Assembly (NCBI GenBank): GCA_013423325.1
Contig: BLJB01000001.1
Span: 372,001 to 436,000 of the forward strand
Length of the DNA stretch: 64,000 bases
Source of the DNA: Usnea hakonensis
Lineage: Eukaryota; Ascomycota; Lecanoromycetes; Lecanorales; Parmeliaceae
Direction of reading: 5' to 3'
The position numbers were made by a program, and so were the translations under genes. The notes beneath the pieces were generated by a model that saw nothing but the letters and a program-made list of their open reading frames with translations, was not told the origin of the DNA and ran no database searches. Shown piece by piece: positions 13,225 through 24,086 of this stretch. The number at the start of each line of letters is the position of its first letter. The stretch's first letter is position 1.

Positions 13225-14529
13225 GACAGTACGAATGATTCATGTATGATAGTTTGACTGACCATTGTTCTATTGCATTGGTCGGAGATTAGACGAAAGC
13301 ATTCCTGTCACCTTAACCCGTTATGCTTCCGGGGAGCGCTGATGGGCATCACCGTGTAATCGATCTGTTTTGTGCATTTTCCTTGCAAATGTTTATAAGG
13401 TATAGATTTCGTAGACGGAGAAAATAGAGTACAGAATAAAATGAATGCGGAGCAGAATGATCAAAATCAAGGACTCGTACTCGTACCCTGAGGAAGCAGC
13501 CAATGAGCTGGTATTGGTTGGTACTCAGTGCTGCAAGGTACAAGTACTACCCGAGGGATAGGCCTTACATCCAGGGGTACTTTGGGGGTAGAGTACCTTA
13601 TATTATTAGCGTGGTGACGCCGGAGGGGCGGGGGATGAGACGCCAAGGAATGATGATTGTGCTTTGTGAACCAGTCAATTTTTATAGCTTGAAAGCCTCA
13701 CGATACTTATTAATAGCTACCTTGGATCTACTACTTCACAAAATTATTATACTATTACTCCTCCTCCATACATTACTGTGCTCTGCACTCCGTACGTATT
13801 GCTCAATGCCACGGCCACTGTTTATCATCTTCTGATATCTGATTTCTGCTCTCTGAAACAATGCCGGTTCACCATTCCAACTATCAAAATACCTTACTAG
13901 GATCTCCTGTGAAACCATTAATCTATCATCTTTGACTGTCCTCTCGAGTCTTAACCCGCGTAGCTTTTGAAACACTCAAGACCCTGTTCCTACCGCCAAC
14001 CCTCTCGCCCTCACACATCACAACCCACAAATCGATCATACCTTGCTCCAAGCATTAAAGGAGGCCCTGCTCCTGCCGCTCCATTGTGCTCTTCCACATC
14101 ACTACTTCCCACGCTTTTTTCCAAGCCTGACGACCTCAGGATACTGTGTAAAACTCTCAGCTTCCATTCCTTCTCGCCCAGCTCACACAACACCCTCAGC
14201 TGCTATATCCTAGCATCTGTTACCTTCGTCCGTATGTGTCCATGAAATCAATTTCCCCGCCACGGTCTCATGATTTGACGACTTGACGAAGTACGGTTTT
14301 TCTTCCTTCAACACAATTAGAGACTTCCCCTTCATCGGTATACTATACTGTCCGAGAATCGCGGAATTGGGCCGGCGGACTCGACTGCTCAGCAGTCAGC
14401 ACAGAGGCGTAGTTTCGGTATTGACCGTGCTTCCCACAAATTCCATCTGCAAGAGCTTGGGACCAACAAAGATAGAGTACACCGTCTTGGAGGTAGGTGT
14501 ACAAGGATCCACACGGAGCCTGTGCAGCT
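13225..14529. other. Intergenic region and probable 5' leader of the GCK kinase
   Basis: 1.3 kb without a supported gene. The first half is AT-rich and holds one exact copy of the recurrent decamer (13477-13486). From about 13980 to 14200 the plus strand becomes pyrimidine/CA-rich, as fungal promoters and 5' UTRs often are just before transcription start. Short open frames here lack family features. Confidence 0.5.
13477..13486. repeat. Recurrent intergenic decamer GTACTCGTAC
   Basis: Exact copy (reverse orientation) of GTACGAGTAC. It lies in a tandem ACTCGT-ACTCGT context between STT4 and the GCK kinase. Confidence 0.6.
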
Positions 14530-16853
14530 ATGCCAGCTACAGACACCCGCGCTGGCGGTGGAAGCGTGGACCCCGAAACGCTGTACTCCAGACAGAACTG
14601 CATAGGTATATTCCAAATCCCTGCACCTGCTGCGACATTCTTGACACAGTTTAGGTGGAGGTAGCTTTGGAAAGGTGTATAAAGGGTAAGCTTCGCATCG
14701 CCCCCTAATACTTTCGATCCATGCTCACGCTGTTCCCTAGGGTCGATCGACGGACCGGCCAAGCGGTGGCCATCAAAATCATCGACGTCGAAAACGCAGA
14801 GGACGAAGTTGAAGACATTATCCAGGAGATCTCTATCCTGTCGGAGCTTCACTCGCCCTATGTCACCAAATACCACGGGTCGTTTCTGAAAGGGTCAGAT
14901 CTCTGGATCATTATGGAGTTCTGCTCGGGCGGCAGCTGTGCGGACCTATTGAAGCCAGGCCTGATTGCGGAAGAATATATCACTATAATCATAAGAGAGC
15001 TTTTGATGGGCTTGGACTACTTACATTCGGATAAAAAGCTACACCGAGATATCAAAGGTAGGATGTCAAGCATGTTTCCATCCTCCATATCGAGCAAGAT
15101 CTGATGCCCTCCCTTTCTAGCTGCCAATGTTCTCCTCGGAGCAAATGGTCAGGTTAAATTGGCAGATTTCGGTGTGTCGGGGCAGCTCTCTGCTACCATG
15201 ACCAAGAAGAACACCTTCGTAGGTACACCTTTCTGGATGGCCCCTGAGGTCATCAAGCAGTCAGGCTATGATCATAAGGCGGACATCTGGTCTCTGGGTA
15301 TCACCGCTCTTGAATTGGCGAATGGGGATCCACCTTATTCTGACATTCATCCCATGAAAGTACTGTTTTTGATACCCAAGAATCCGCCTCCAACCTTGCA
15401 AGGTGATTTTAGCAAGGCGTTTAAAGACTTTGTTGATCTCTGCTTGAAGCGTTCTCCCCAGGAGAGGCCGACAGCCAAGGAGTTGTTGAAGCATCCATTT
15501 GTCCGTCGAGCGAAGAAGACTACATATCTTACAGAGCTCATTGAACGACACGAGCGATGGCAAGCTGTGCATGGGGATCAAAATTCAGATGATGAAGGCG
15601 ACGACTCAAGTGAAGATAGTCAACATTCAACGACCGACAATGAAGATTTATGGGATTTTGGTACTGTGAGACCCGTAGGTGGTAGAGGTGCTGGTCTAAA
15701 ACCCATGAATGAGTCTGCAGCAAATACAAGGGCAAATAATGGGTCGGCGTCCAGCACGTTCTATAGAAGTCCGGACCGGAAATCTCAAGACAAAAACTGG
15801 GATAATACGTCTCAGCCACTCGAGGATACTGTAAAAATTACATCGCCAACTGGTCAGCCGCGTGGCTGGTCACCGCTGAGGAAACCACTAGTTGCAACTA
15901 CACCAGTGTCGCCTGGTGTTGCTGCCAAAGTACCACTTCCATCATCACCAGGCAAACCTCTACCAAACAAACCATCTCTTGTGCAGCTACCATTGCATCC
16001 AGCCCCCCAACCTCGCACATCCAAAGACACCAATTCACAGACTTCAGGGAATATTAGAGAAGCGCATCTATCACTAGCCAAAGACATGGAAATCCTCAAT
16101 CTTGGTCCTGCTGTCAATGCTGCCCTCAGATCACCTCCTTTTAAGCGAGACCAAGACCGCTCACCAAAGGACTACTCACCAACGTCGAAAAGTGCTTCCC
16201 CTCAAAAACCTAAATTCAACCTTCCAGAAATTCCACCCTATCAGCCCACTCCTGAGACCAATGTTTCGAGTCTTCAGCTCCTCCCAGCTCTGGCGTACAA
16301 TCCCAATCAGAAACGGAATGAGCAGCATTGCCAGCCTCCCGTCCCGCAGCAGCCTCTGCCGACCACCTCGTTCGCAGACTTTTTAGCTTCGGAGCATTCA
16401 ATGCCACCGCAATCCAAGATCCATGATCGCGAAGTTGGGGACCCTCGCAAGTCCAGCGACTCGAACCGCAGCTCCGCCAGCTTTCCTGCTCACGATCCCA
16501 GTAACGAACCCACAGCCTCGTCAGCGGTGCTCATCCCCGCTCTGAGCGCAGCCCTCGAACGTCGCACCCACATCCTTGACCTATCTCTGAAAGAGAGCGC
16601 AGACAAGACCCGCACTGCCACGAACGCGGAGCTCGATGCGATGGATCAGAGGGACCAGCGGCGTAAGCGAGCGCACGAGAAGCTCCGCAAGTACGTCATG
16701 AAGGCGGCGGGCGTATTCGCCGAGATTGAAAAGTGGGACAAGGAGGAGCAGGTAGGGATGGGGGGCGAGGTGCAGGAATTCATGGAAGGTTTCCTGGAGG
16801 AGATTCTGGTCCGGGTGGACGACTCGCCTCTTCCAGAAGGAAATGGGGCATAG
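14530..16853 (+). CDS. Germinal-centre-kinase family Ser/Thr kinase (Ste20-like, GCKIII/Mst/SepL-Sid1 type)
   Basis: Ste20-group kinase expected to act in septation or polarity signalling. Exons are 14530-14605, 14655-14685, 14741-15057 and 15121-16853; product 718 aa. The tiny exons 1 and 2 join in phase to give IGGGSFGKVYKG, the Gly-rich loop. The kinase domain (about residues 20-275) has VAIKIIDVE (Lys), HRDIKAANVLL across exons 3/4, DFGVSGQL and the activation segment KKNTFVGTPFWMAPE characteristic of GCKs. The tail is long and Ser/Pro-rich with an acidic DEGDDSSEDS patch, and ends in a helical segment near residues 640-700. The start at 14530 is chosen because it restores the conserved LYSRQNCIG lead-in. 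Which named paralogue it is (Sid1-, SepL- or Mst-1-like) I cannot settle without a tree. Confidence 0.92.
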
Positions 16854-18043
16854 AACGGAGGGGGTCGGGAGATTTTTTTTTCTCTTTCCATTCTCTCCTG
16901 CGGTGCAAACTGCGGCATGTGTTGTCTGTAACATCAGGGGTTATCAAAGTCGACCGGCAGAGACCGTCTGAGCGGAGTCATGATTAGGGATGGAGGGTTT
17001 CCCCCAATACGAGCATGTACATTAGAAAGGAGTGCCACAGGTCAGAGGGGATACTACAGCAATGAAACGAGCGATCAGATCAATATAATTGCTTCTTTGC
17101 TACATTCGTAACTGTCTAAAGTCGAGGATGGTCATTTTTCTCTCCACCTGATCTAAAGGGCCTGTGAGCGTGCGTCCTGGCTTTCTGGCTTTCTCTGGAG
17201 GTCTACGTCACTTTTGAGGCGTCCAATGGTTTTCGATATTAATTTTATTATTATTGTTGTTATAATTATTATCATTATTATTATGATTATTATCATGAAC
17301 AATAACATCAACATCATCTCCACCAGCTTCATCGTGACAGATAAAAATACCTCTGAATAAAACAAAGTTCAAAAAACTCAAGAGGGCATTACAATTTCAT
17401 CGCAGCGAACGCCGTTGGCCAAGCCAGCCACCATGTGGCTCAAAGATCGGTGAGAAGAGTTCGTTTGCAAAAGCAATGAGTTAAAAAGGAAATTGTTCGT
17501 CATTAATGCGGTAAAAAAGAAAAAAAAAAGGACATGACAAAAAACAAATCATGGCTGCTTTTCCTTTTTCCCCTTTGGTCCTCCCGTGTTTTGCTTTGAC
17601 CGCAATGCTATCGTCACCTTCAGCTAGCAATGAAGAATAATACCCCTCACGATATCCATCATGTGTATGCCCCAAATCCCATTCTTCTATGTGTGTATAT
17701 GTCCGCGACATGCGGACTCGAGCCCATGCGCAGCGCTGCCTGCAATTGACCCCAAATGCATCAGAAGGCCAGGGTCCGTGCTCAGCTAAAGGTCTAGACC
17801 CCACCTCCATACTTGTGTTGATGTATCTGCCAGACAATGACAATAGCATGACAAAGCGGGCGATATCTTCGGTGTAGTCGCATCACGAGAACGTTCCAAT
17901 CGTTGCCTTGAAAGTCTTATATGCGGTAAACGTACACGTCTTGAATAGATGACTTTGTGAGTAGAAAGATGATATAAGAATTGTCGAAACTGCTGGCCAG
18001 CAGCACCGAAAGAGAATGAATGATCGTTTCATCTGTTCTAGAA
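16854..18043. other. Convergent 3' intergenic region with simple-sequence tracts
   Basis: 1.19 kb between the facing ends of the GCK kinase and the YTH gene. It contains an ATT-type microsatellite (about 17239-17296) and an A-rich tract near 17512-17530. No coding feature is supported. Confidence 0.5.
17239..17296. repeat. Imperfect (ATT/ATC)n microsatellite
   Basis: A run of about 58 bases made almost only of ATT, ATC and GTT triplets. It lies in the 3' region shared by two convergent genes. Confidence 0.8.
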
Positions 18044-19954
18044 TTAGTAGGGCGACCAAGCCTGCACTAGCTGAGGTCCTTCCAAAGAGGGCGACATTTG
18101 GAACATCTGGACCAGCCTTCTGCCCACACTCGTCTCAAGTTCTGTACCATCTCTTGCTATCTTGACTTCTCTGTTGGAGTTCCAGGGATTTCGGAGCCCC
18201 CGAGTACGATAAAAGGGTACCCGGTTGGTTGCAAGCCATTCGATCTTGAATGGCTTGCCAAAAGCCTGAGCGTCACTCGCGGCTTCCTCGGCTTCCGCCT
18301 TCTCGGCAGCTTGCATATTTTCTTCAGGATCGTCCACTTCGTGATCGATGATTGGCGCAAGCTCATCATCCTCCGGGTCAGCTTCCCAGAATATAGTACC
18401 TCGCGCTGAATCATCAATTATGCGGCCCTTGGGCGCAGATCCCGTGGCAGCCGTCGGTATCGATCGAGGAATGTCAGGATCGTCAACCACTTTTTCGCCT
18501 CTAGGAGCCCATTCGAGTCCCGCAGCTGCTTCGTCGGTGATGGGAGAAGCCATACGCGCAACGCCAAAATACTCCCCAGACTTGTTCGCCGAGAAGATAA
18601 GGTATACATTTTCCGATGTCTGCTCCGGCAGTGAGCTGGAGCACAAATGGTAACATGTTGCATTACTCACCTCATACGCCTTGTTTAATGCATCTTCATT
18701 ATGCGATTGGGTCGCCCAGATGCTGTTTCGCACACTCAATTCCATATCTTCTACAGTCAAGCTCTTCAAAATAAAGTATTTGTCCTTGACTTTGAGAGTT
18801 GGTTCGCCCGTGCGGGTAGACTCAGCGGCAGCCTCCTCTATAGCTCTGGAAGATACCTCACGATTCTGCTGGATGGCCTCAAAGGCCGTCTGAGCGTGGG
18901 GCACAGAAGGCATGAGGGACGCAGGTCCGGTAGGAACCCCTGGGGAGGAGGCGTTCGGGTTTCTCCGTAATCGGCACACCAAACGGACGCCCTGAAACCT
19001 CGAATCGTGGAATCTGCTCATCGCAGCCGCACAAGCCCCTTCGGTTCGGTAGTTCACAAATGCGCAATTGCTTTTTGAAATGAGAAATACACTCTCGATG
19101 TCTCTCGTGGCATCTTTTGAGAAATGGTCTTTGAGGTCACTAATGACAGTTCCTGACGGAAGGTTTCCCACCCAAAGAGCATGACCGGATTGCTTAGGTT
19201 TTCGAGGCGGTCCCCTTGGTGTTGACGGAATACTCCCCGAGCTCGAACCTGAACTTCCGCCTCTGCTGATCACTATATCAACCGTTAGCCACGACTTGGA
19301 GGTCTGGAAAGATTGCTTGCCTGGCAGACTACCAGGCCTCAGGTGTGCCCCAGAAGATCCGTACGTGGAATATGGCATCACAGCACCTGCCGGATAGCCA
19401 CTATGCAGTGTTCTGCCAGCCGTTGCCGTCATGTCCCCTCCTTGCTGCCCGTAAGCATGGCTCGAACCGTGACCGTAAGCTGTAGGATATGACCCATGTT
19501 GTGAATGGGGAGATTGGTCGTAATGCCCTGGATAGTACATGTATTGTTGTGAGGAAGCTGGGAAATAGGCACCACTCGCATATTGAGAGTGAACGGCGAT
19601 AGGTCCACTTGAATGGGGTGACTGTTGGCTGGCCTGTATTTGACCGTACGTTGGTTGGTAAGGATACTGCGAGGCTTGCATGCGATAGTTTCCATTATTC
19701 AACGCCGCTTGACCGGGAAAATGTTGAGCGTGATAATTTGATGAACCGCTTGGAGTGCCGGCTAAGAATCGCTGAGGGTCTTGGTGCGACATCTGAGAGG
19801 AGGTAGTGCTTTGATATTCTGGCAGCGCTCCAGCCATTGCTGACATGCTGAAAGCGCCTGGGGCCTGCCCTCGACCTGCATGATAAGCTGTAGTCTGTTG
19901 TCCCGGCAAGTTGAAAATCTGGCCACTCGGTGGTTGCTGCTGTGGAGTTGCCAT
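18044..19954 (-). CDS. RRM plus YTH-domain RNA-binding protein (putative m6A reader)
   Basis: The N-terminal 200 residues are Gln/Ser/Tyr-rich and disordered. An RRM follows (about 258-330, HALWVGNLPSG and CAFVNYR as RNP motifs), then a YTH domain beginning DKYFILKSLT with SIWATQ, NVYLIFSANKSGEYFGVARM and a C-terminal IEWLATNRVPFYRTRGLRNPWN. The whole 1911 bases are open, but two inner segments look like introns. 18620-18670 (51 nt, GTGAGT...CAG) interrupts the YTH core, and 19273-19320 or 19273-19332 (48 nt with a GC donor, or 60 nt with GT) ends after a good GCTAAC branch site. All are multiples of three without stops, so the spliced protein is about 600 aa and the unspliced one 636 aa. YTH domains bind N6-methyladenosine RNA; RRM-YTH fusion is a known fungal layout. 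Targets are unknown. Confidence 0.9.
   Translation of the reverse strand: MATPQQQPPSGQIFNLPGQQTTAYHAGRGQAPGAFSMSAMAGALPEYQSTTSSQMSHQDPQRFLAGTPSGSSNYHAQHFPGQAALNNGNYRMQASQYPYQPTYGQIQASQQSPHSSGPIAVHSQYASGAYFPASSQQYMYYPGHYDQSPHSQHGSYPTAYGHGSSHAYGQQGGDMTATAGRTLHSGYPAGAVMPYSTYGSSGAHLRPGSLPGKQSFQTSKSWLTVDIVISRGGSSGSSSGSIPSTPRGPPRKPKQSGHALWVGNLPSGTVISDLKDHFSKDATRDIESVFLISKSNCAFVNYRTEGACAAAMSRFHDSRFQGVRLVCRLRRNPNASSPGVPTGPASLMPSVPHAQTAFEAIQQNREVSSRAIEEAAAESTRTGEPTLKVKDKYFILKSLTVEDMELSVRNSIWATQSHNEDALNKAYEVSNATCYHLCSSSLPEQTSENVYLIFSANKSGEYFGVARMASPITDEAAAGLEWAPRGEKVVDDPDIPRSIPTAATGSAPKGRIIDDSARGTIFWEADPEDDELAPIIDHEVDDPEENMQAAEKAEAEEAASDAQAFGKPFKIEWLATNRVPFYRTRGLRNPWNSNREVKIARDGTELETSVGRRLVQMFQMSPSLEGPQLVQAWSPY
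18620..18670 (-). other. Stop-free 51-nt intron inside the YTH domain
   Basis: On the minus strand this begins GTGAGT and ends CAG, in phase 0. Removing it joins KAYE to TSENVYLIFSANK, which matches the usual continuous YTH core; keeping it inserts 17 residues. Because 51 is a multiple of three and no stop is present, either form is translatable. Confidence 0.75.
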
Positions 19955-22900
19955 CTGTAATTGGAACTCATAGGGAACATGGCCGGAAGAGACATTGTCT
20001 GTTATATCTGTGTCAGAACTGGAAGAAAAATGGGAATGTTGGAAACGACGACAGGCGAGTGCAGGAAAGCGACAAAGATTAAAAACAAAGCAGGCAAAGC
20101 GTACGAGCTTGGGTGGGTCCTTCCCTTTCGCCTAGTCTGTTTTGCGCCAAAGGTTCCACTGCTTGGGACCCTGGTGGCAAGCCTCCTCTTAGCTGATTTT
20201 CCTCCACCATGTCTCTATCTTCGACGATTACTGGCAGGACGGCCCACTGCTGAATCCACAGCAAAGGCATGTCAGTCTACATACCCGAGACTGAGAATAC
20301 AAGTAAAGAAATACATTGAGGGAAGCAGTTGGGGACGGGGACTTGAAGCTCTTCTCTTGTCGGTACATACTATATGTTCTTCGACAGCCTCAAGCAGCCA
20401 AGGTTCACCCCCGTGGCAAGGATCGGAGAATTTGGGGTCCGATGTGAAGTACTTTGAGGTAACCCGAAGATGCTGATTCGGAGAGAGAAAGAATAGATTC
20501 CTGGATTGGGAGTGGGATGTTCATTGACTTGTCCCCTTCGGGCAGAATCTGGTGGCAAGCACGTGAATCAACGATGTGGTTCCCGCAACCGGCACGGCCA
20601 AACAGATATGCGAAGCAAGGAGAAGCACGATTGGATTATGTGCATGGACGAATTGACGGTTGGGTTTAAGTTGGTCGGCAAATGGGAGGAAGGATAGCCG
20701 CGGGGGCTTGGAAAGAAGACATGAAAAAGGAAGGAGAATATGCAATGATAGTGATTGGCGGAACGGATCGACTTGATTGCAGGCCGTGTGGAGGACGTTA
20801 ACCGGCGTTATTGAGCGGGGTGGAGAAGGTGAAAGGCTCCAAGCATGGTGCGTGCATGTCAATGTGCTTCAAGTGACGGTGGCGAAGATGGGATGCTCAC
20901 GATTGATTGGTTAATTGCCTCTCGACCCCGGTTGAATAAATTCAGGTTCTGGAAATGTTGCACTAGAAGGCCATGCATGGAGCTACGAGAGCTGAAATGT
21001 GTCTGGTTGGGACTGGGATGTGGTGGCAAATACTTAATAATAAAAGAGCAAGAAAGAAGTTGGCCAAGATCAAAGACGCAAAGGTCGAGCTTGATGAGAG
21101 ACTGAGGAAAATAGTAACATATAAGTAAGGTAGAATGATTTTCAGGCAGGAACCAATGAGGCATAGTATCGATTGCCCTTGCTGGCCTTTTTCTTTCAAT
21201 GACGACTCATAAATCATACTTAAGAAGGATCTAAGGAGGAATCAATGAAGGAAGAGGTGAATGTAGAAGGAGATCGGCAGCTTTTTGCGTTTTTTTGGTT
21301 TTTGGTTTTTGCTTTTACCGTCATTTTCATTGTTGATGTTTTGGTGCAGTGTGGCAAGGGTGACTTAGACTCCATGACGATGCCCGACTGAAGGCTATCT
21401 TACTTAGGAAATAAAAGCAGGGTCCAGCCACAGCTGTTTGCCATCATCCTCTTTGGTCTAGAACCTAGAACCCGTATCACACCCAGACTTTGCATTTTTA
21501 GGGCAGACATGGCGCTGAGGCTCAGCACAAAGATGATCTTCACCTTTTCAAGCTATGCACACACTCTTCCCCCGTAAAACAACCGTTCACAGTGTCGAGA
21601 CTTCCTTCACATCCATTCCTAGCATCACCTTCGTAGCTACCATTACCATTACCATTTTACTGCCATCCTCACCGCTTGAAGAGTTCGCGCAACCATTCCA
21701 AAGCTAGGGAAAGAAAGACCTTGGCTCTCAACTAAGCAGTCGTCTGTCTTACAAGGTGCGGAGGTTGCTCCGGTATGATGCAACGGCGATTTTCGGCCTG
21801 TCAGGTACGAGTATGGAGTAACCCTAGCGGTAGAGTAGCCGTCATTTGTATTGCCCTGAGCCGCCTGGGAACATATTCTGCCGTCTTCTACTTATTCAAC
21901 ATGTGTGTGGCGCGCCAATCCCGAGTAATACGTATTAAGATAATCCACCCTGTCGTACCCCGGCGCTTCGAAGCTGAAGTGTCAGGCGGACAGCGACATT
22001 TGACGCAAGGGTTTCCTATGCTTCTTAGGGATGCCTCCATTCTTCGTACTCGCCATGGCAATATTGGAGAGCAGGACATCTGTCGTCTGCTCAACTTGTC
22101 ACCAAAAATTTCAATAAACGAACGAGCCAGAGGATTGATCTTCGGTCTTTCAGAATAAAAATAGCAGCGGTTGCTTGCTAAAAAGCGTTGATGACAGAAT
22201 CGGCAACGGGGATAGAGGAAGCCTAAGATATTCCGACGAGAAAAGGGAAGCTAATAAGTATGTTGTGTGGGCAAGAAAGTAAGGATCGACGCTGACGCCA
22301 CAAGGATGTGAATTCCTAAGGTAAGTACCTAGCCAGGCACACGGCAAAGGGATACTATTCCAATAACGTAGGTACCATAGGGCAGAGCGGGAACTATCGC
22401 CTATGATAGCCACTCTGGCTTAATAATGGTCACCCTGCCGAAGGACGACTACGTCTTTCCAATGTGGCGCCGATGAGTCTGGAAGGGATAGTCTTGCAAA
22501 CGGCTTCTGACGACGTTATTCTACTTGGGCCTTTCGTGTTGTTGGCAATCTCCGTCAGCACCGCCTCTACTTTATACGGCATCAGGCATGGGGAACCCTG
22601 GGATAAATATGAATAGACTTTATCAACGGGGGTCTGATTCGTACGAGTAGGTACCTTACTTTTGAATTTGACACTTGCACCTAATTTAGACTCGGTAGTC
22701 GGTACCTGAGCGTGGTGACCAACACTGCCACATATGCCACGATCTGACCATCTAGATTTTAGATTATTATTGTACTTACTTAAGCTGATTGTGGTTCGCT
22801 AGGTAGTCCAGAGGTCGAGTGGCGTTGCCATGGGAATGTCAACTAGTATCACGAAGCCGCTGGGATCATGGGATTCCTCAATGCGGTCATAGTGGCGTGA

Positions 22901-24086
22901 TCGCCCTCATGCAACAAGGGAGCGAATCGAGATTTGGACAGACGGCAGCTATGCCGTTTAGGGTAAAATTGCCCCCAACGATCGACCGAGGCCTCCCATT
23001 CTGTGGCTGGGGCGTTTCTAAATGCGTATCAGGTTTAGTGCTAGCTGCAACAGATTGCTGTGATTGCCCACGCTCGGCCAGCCCGATAATAATGAGTACG
23101 AGTACCAGGCCTGCGGGACTCTATACACTAAAGTACCTTTATGTACTGTAAGTTTTGATATTAATAACTGACTTAGCAACCACAGTAAAAATTGAAATAA
23201 CGATATCCATGCATACGGTAGACGCACCACATTTAAAACTTGCCTCTTCCGTTCTCCACTACGCCAACCTCGCTTGACGAACAAACTAGATTGACTGTGA
23301 ATCGCGTCAAGTTGACCATGTTACTGACAACATAGAGGACTTACTGAATCCAGTCTTTGATCCGTATGCTACTTCCAAATGACTTCTCATCCTTCCATAC
23401 AAATTATCCATCACAATACTAAAGGAAAACTCCTCCTTCACCTACCTTCTGTGCTGTGTCTACAAGTCTCGAAATATACTTGAGTGCTCTCGATTCGGTC
23501 AGAACTCATGCTCAAAGCCAGCCAAATCCTCACCTGCATCTTCATACGATGTGCTCAGCTTTCTGGCATACTCAGCCGCTCCCATACTGTTTCGACCCCG
23601 GATTAACACTAGTGACACATGTACTACCCGCGCTTTCCACCCTTCTGCGCCTAGGTGATAGGGGTTTGATCTTCGGATACTCCGCAAAGATCCACGGTCA
23701 CTTCTCTGGTGGTGTGCGTTTCATCACACCAATTACAACGGAGGACTTGTGATATCTTCCCGTTCTCCACAAAGGCTTCCAAAAATCGGTACGACGGCGT
23801 GAAATATGATTACAAACTCAGCAAACCGCCTTGTCATTGGCCAATTACCAAGGAGTGTTGAGAATCGAACGAGGGAATGCCTCCTCAGCTCTTTCATTTT
23901 GTCCAGGAGCTTGCCCGAGAGGCCCGCCTAGTACTCTGGTTTCGTAGGGCATCTTGGAGCCAGCCCAATTGATTATCCGGTCCGAGTCTCCTTGGCAATG
24001 TCGGTCACCAGAAGCCTGCCAAGTAGGCCCAGAGTATTGGACTAAGGGGATGACCGTCCCAAAGATACTTGGCTGATAATCGGAAG
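19955..24086. other. Large gene-free region upstream of the YTH gene
   Basis: 4.1 kb between the YTH start and the STK19-like stop. I read both strands and found only short frames without recognisable motifs. Visible features are pyrimidine-rich stretches with ACCATT repeats (21639-21657), a short plus-strand frame at 21775 that reaches a donor-like CAG/GTACGA, one exact recurrent decamer (23096-23105) and near-copies at 21805 and 22641. It could be a long promoter/leader, a non-coding transcript or a decayed element. I cannot tell which. Confidence 0.5.
23096..23105. repeat. Recurrent intergenic decamer GTACGAGTAC
   Basis: Exact copy in the large gap between the YTH and STK19-like genes. 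Confidence 0.6.

Noticed and set aside
14343..14876. Long minus-strand frame opposite the start of the GCK kinase
   Set aside because: It overlaps the spliced kinase exons on the other strand, has no family motif, and the kinase reading with intact splice phases explains the sequence.
19961..20476. 171-codon plus-strand frame just upstream of the YTH gene
   Set aside because: No motif and no protein-like pattern. It lies in the likely promoter/leader of the opposite-strand gene.
21775..23752. Two short plus-strand frames sharing the string RGLIFG near their ends
   Set aside because: The shared DNA is only about 11 bases (TTGATCTTCGG), and the flanks do not align, so chance is the better explanation.
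23850..23875. Possible tRNA T-arm (GTTCGATTCTC on the minus strand)
   Set aside because: The 5-bp stem does not pair and no cloverleaf can be drawn.
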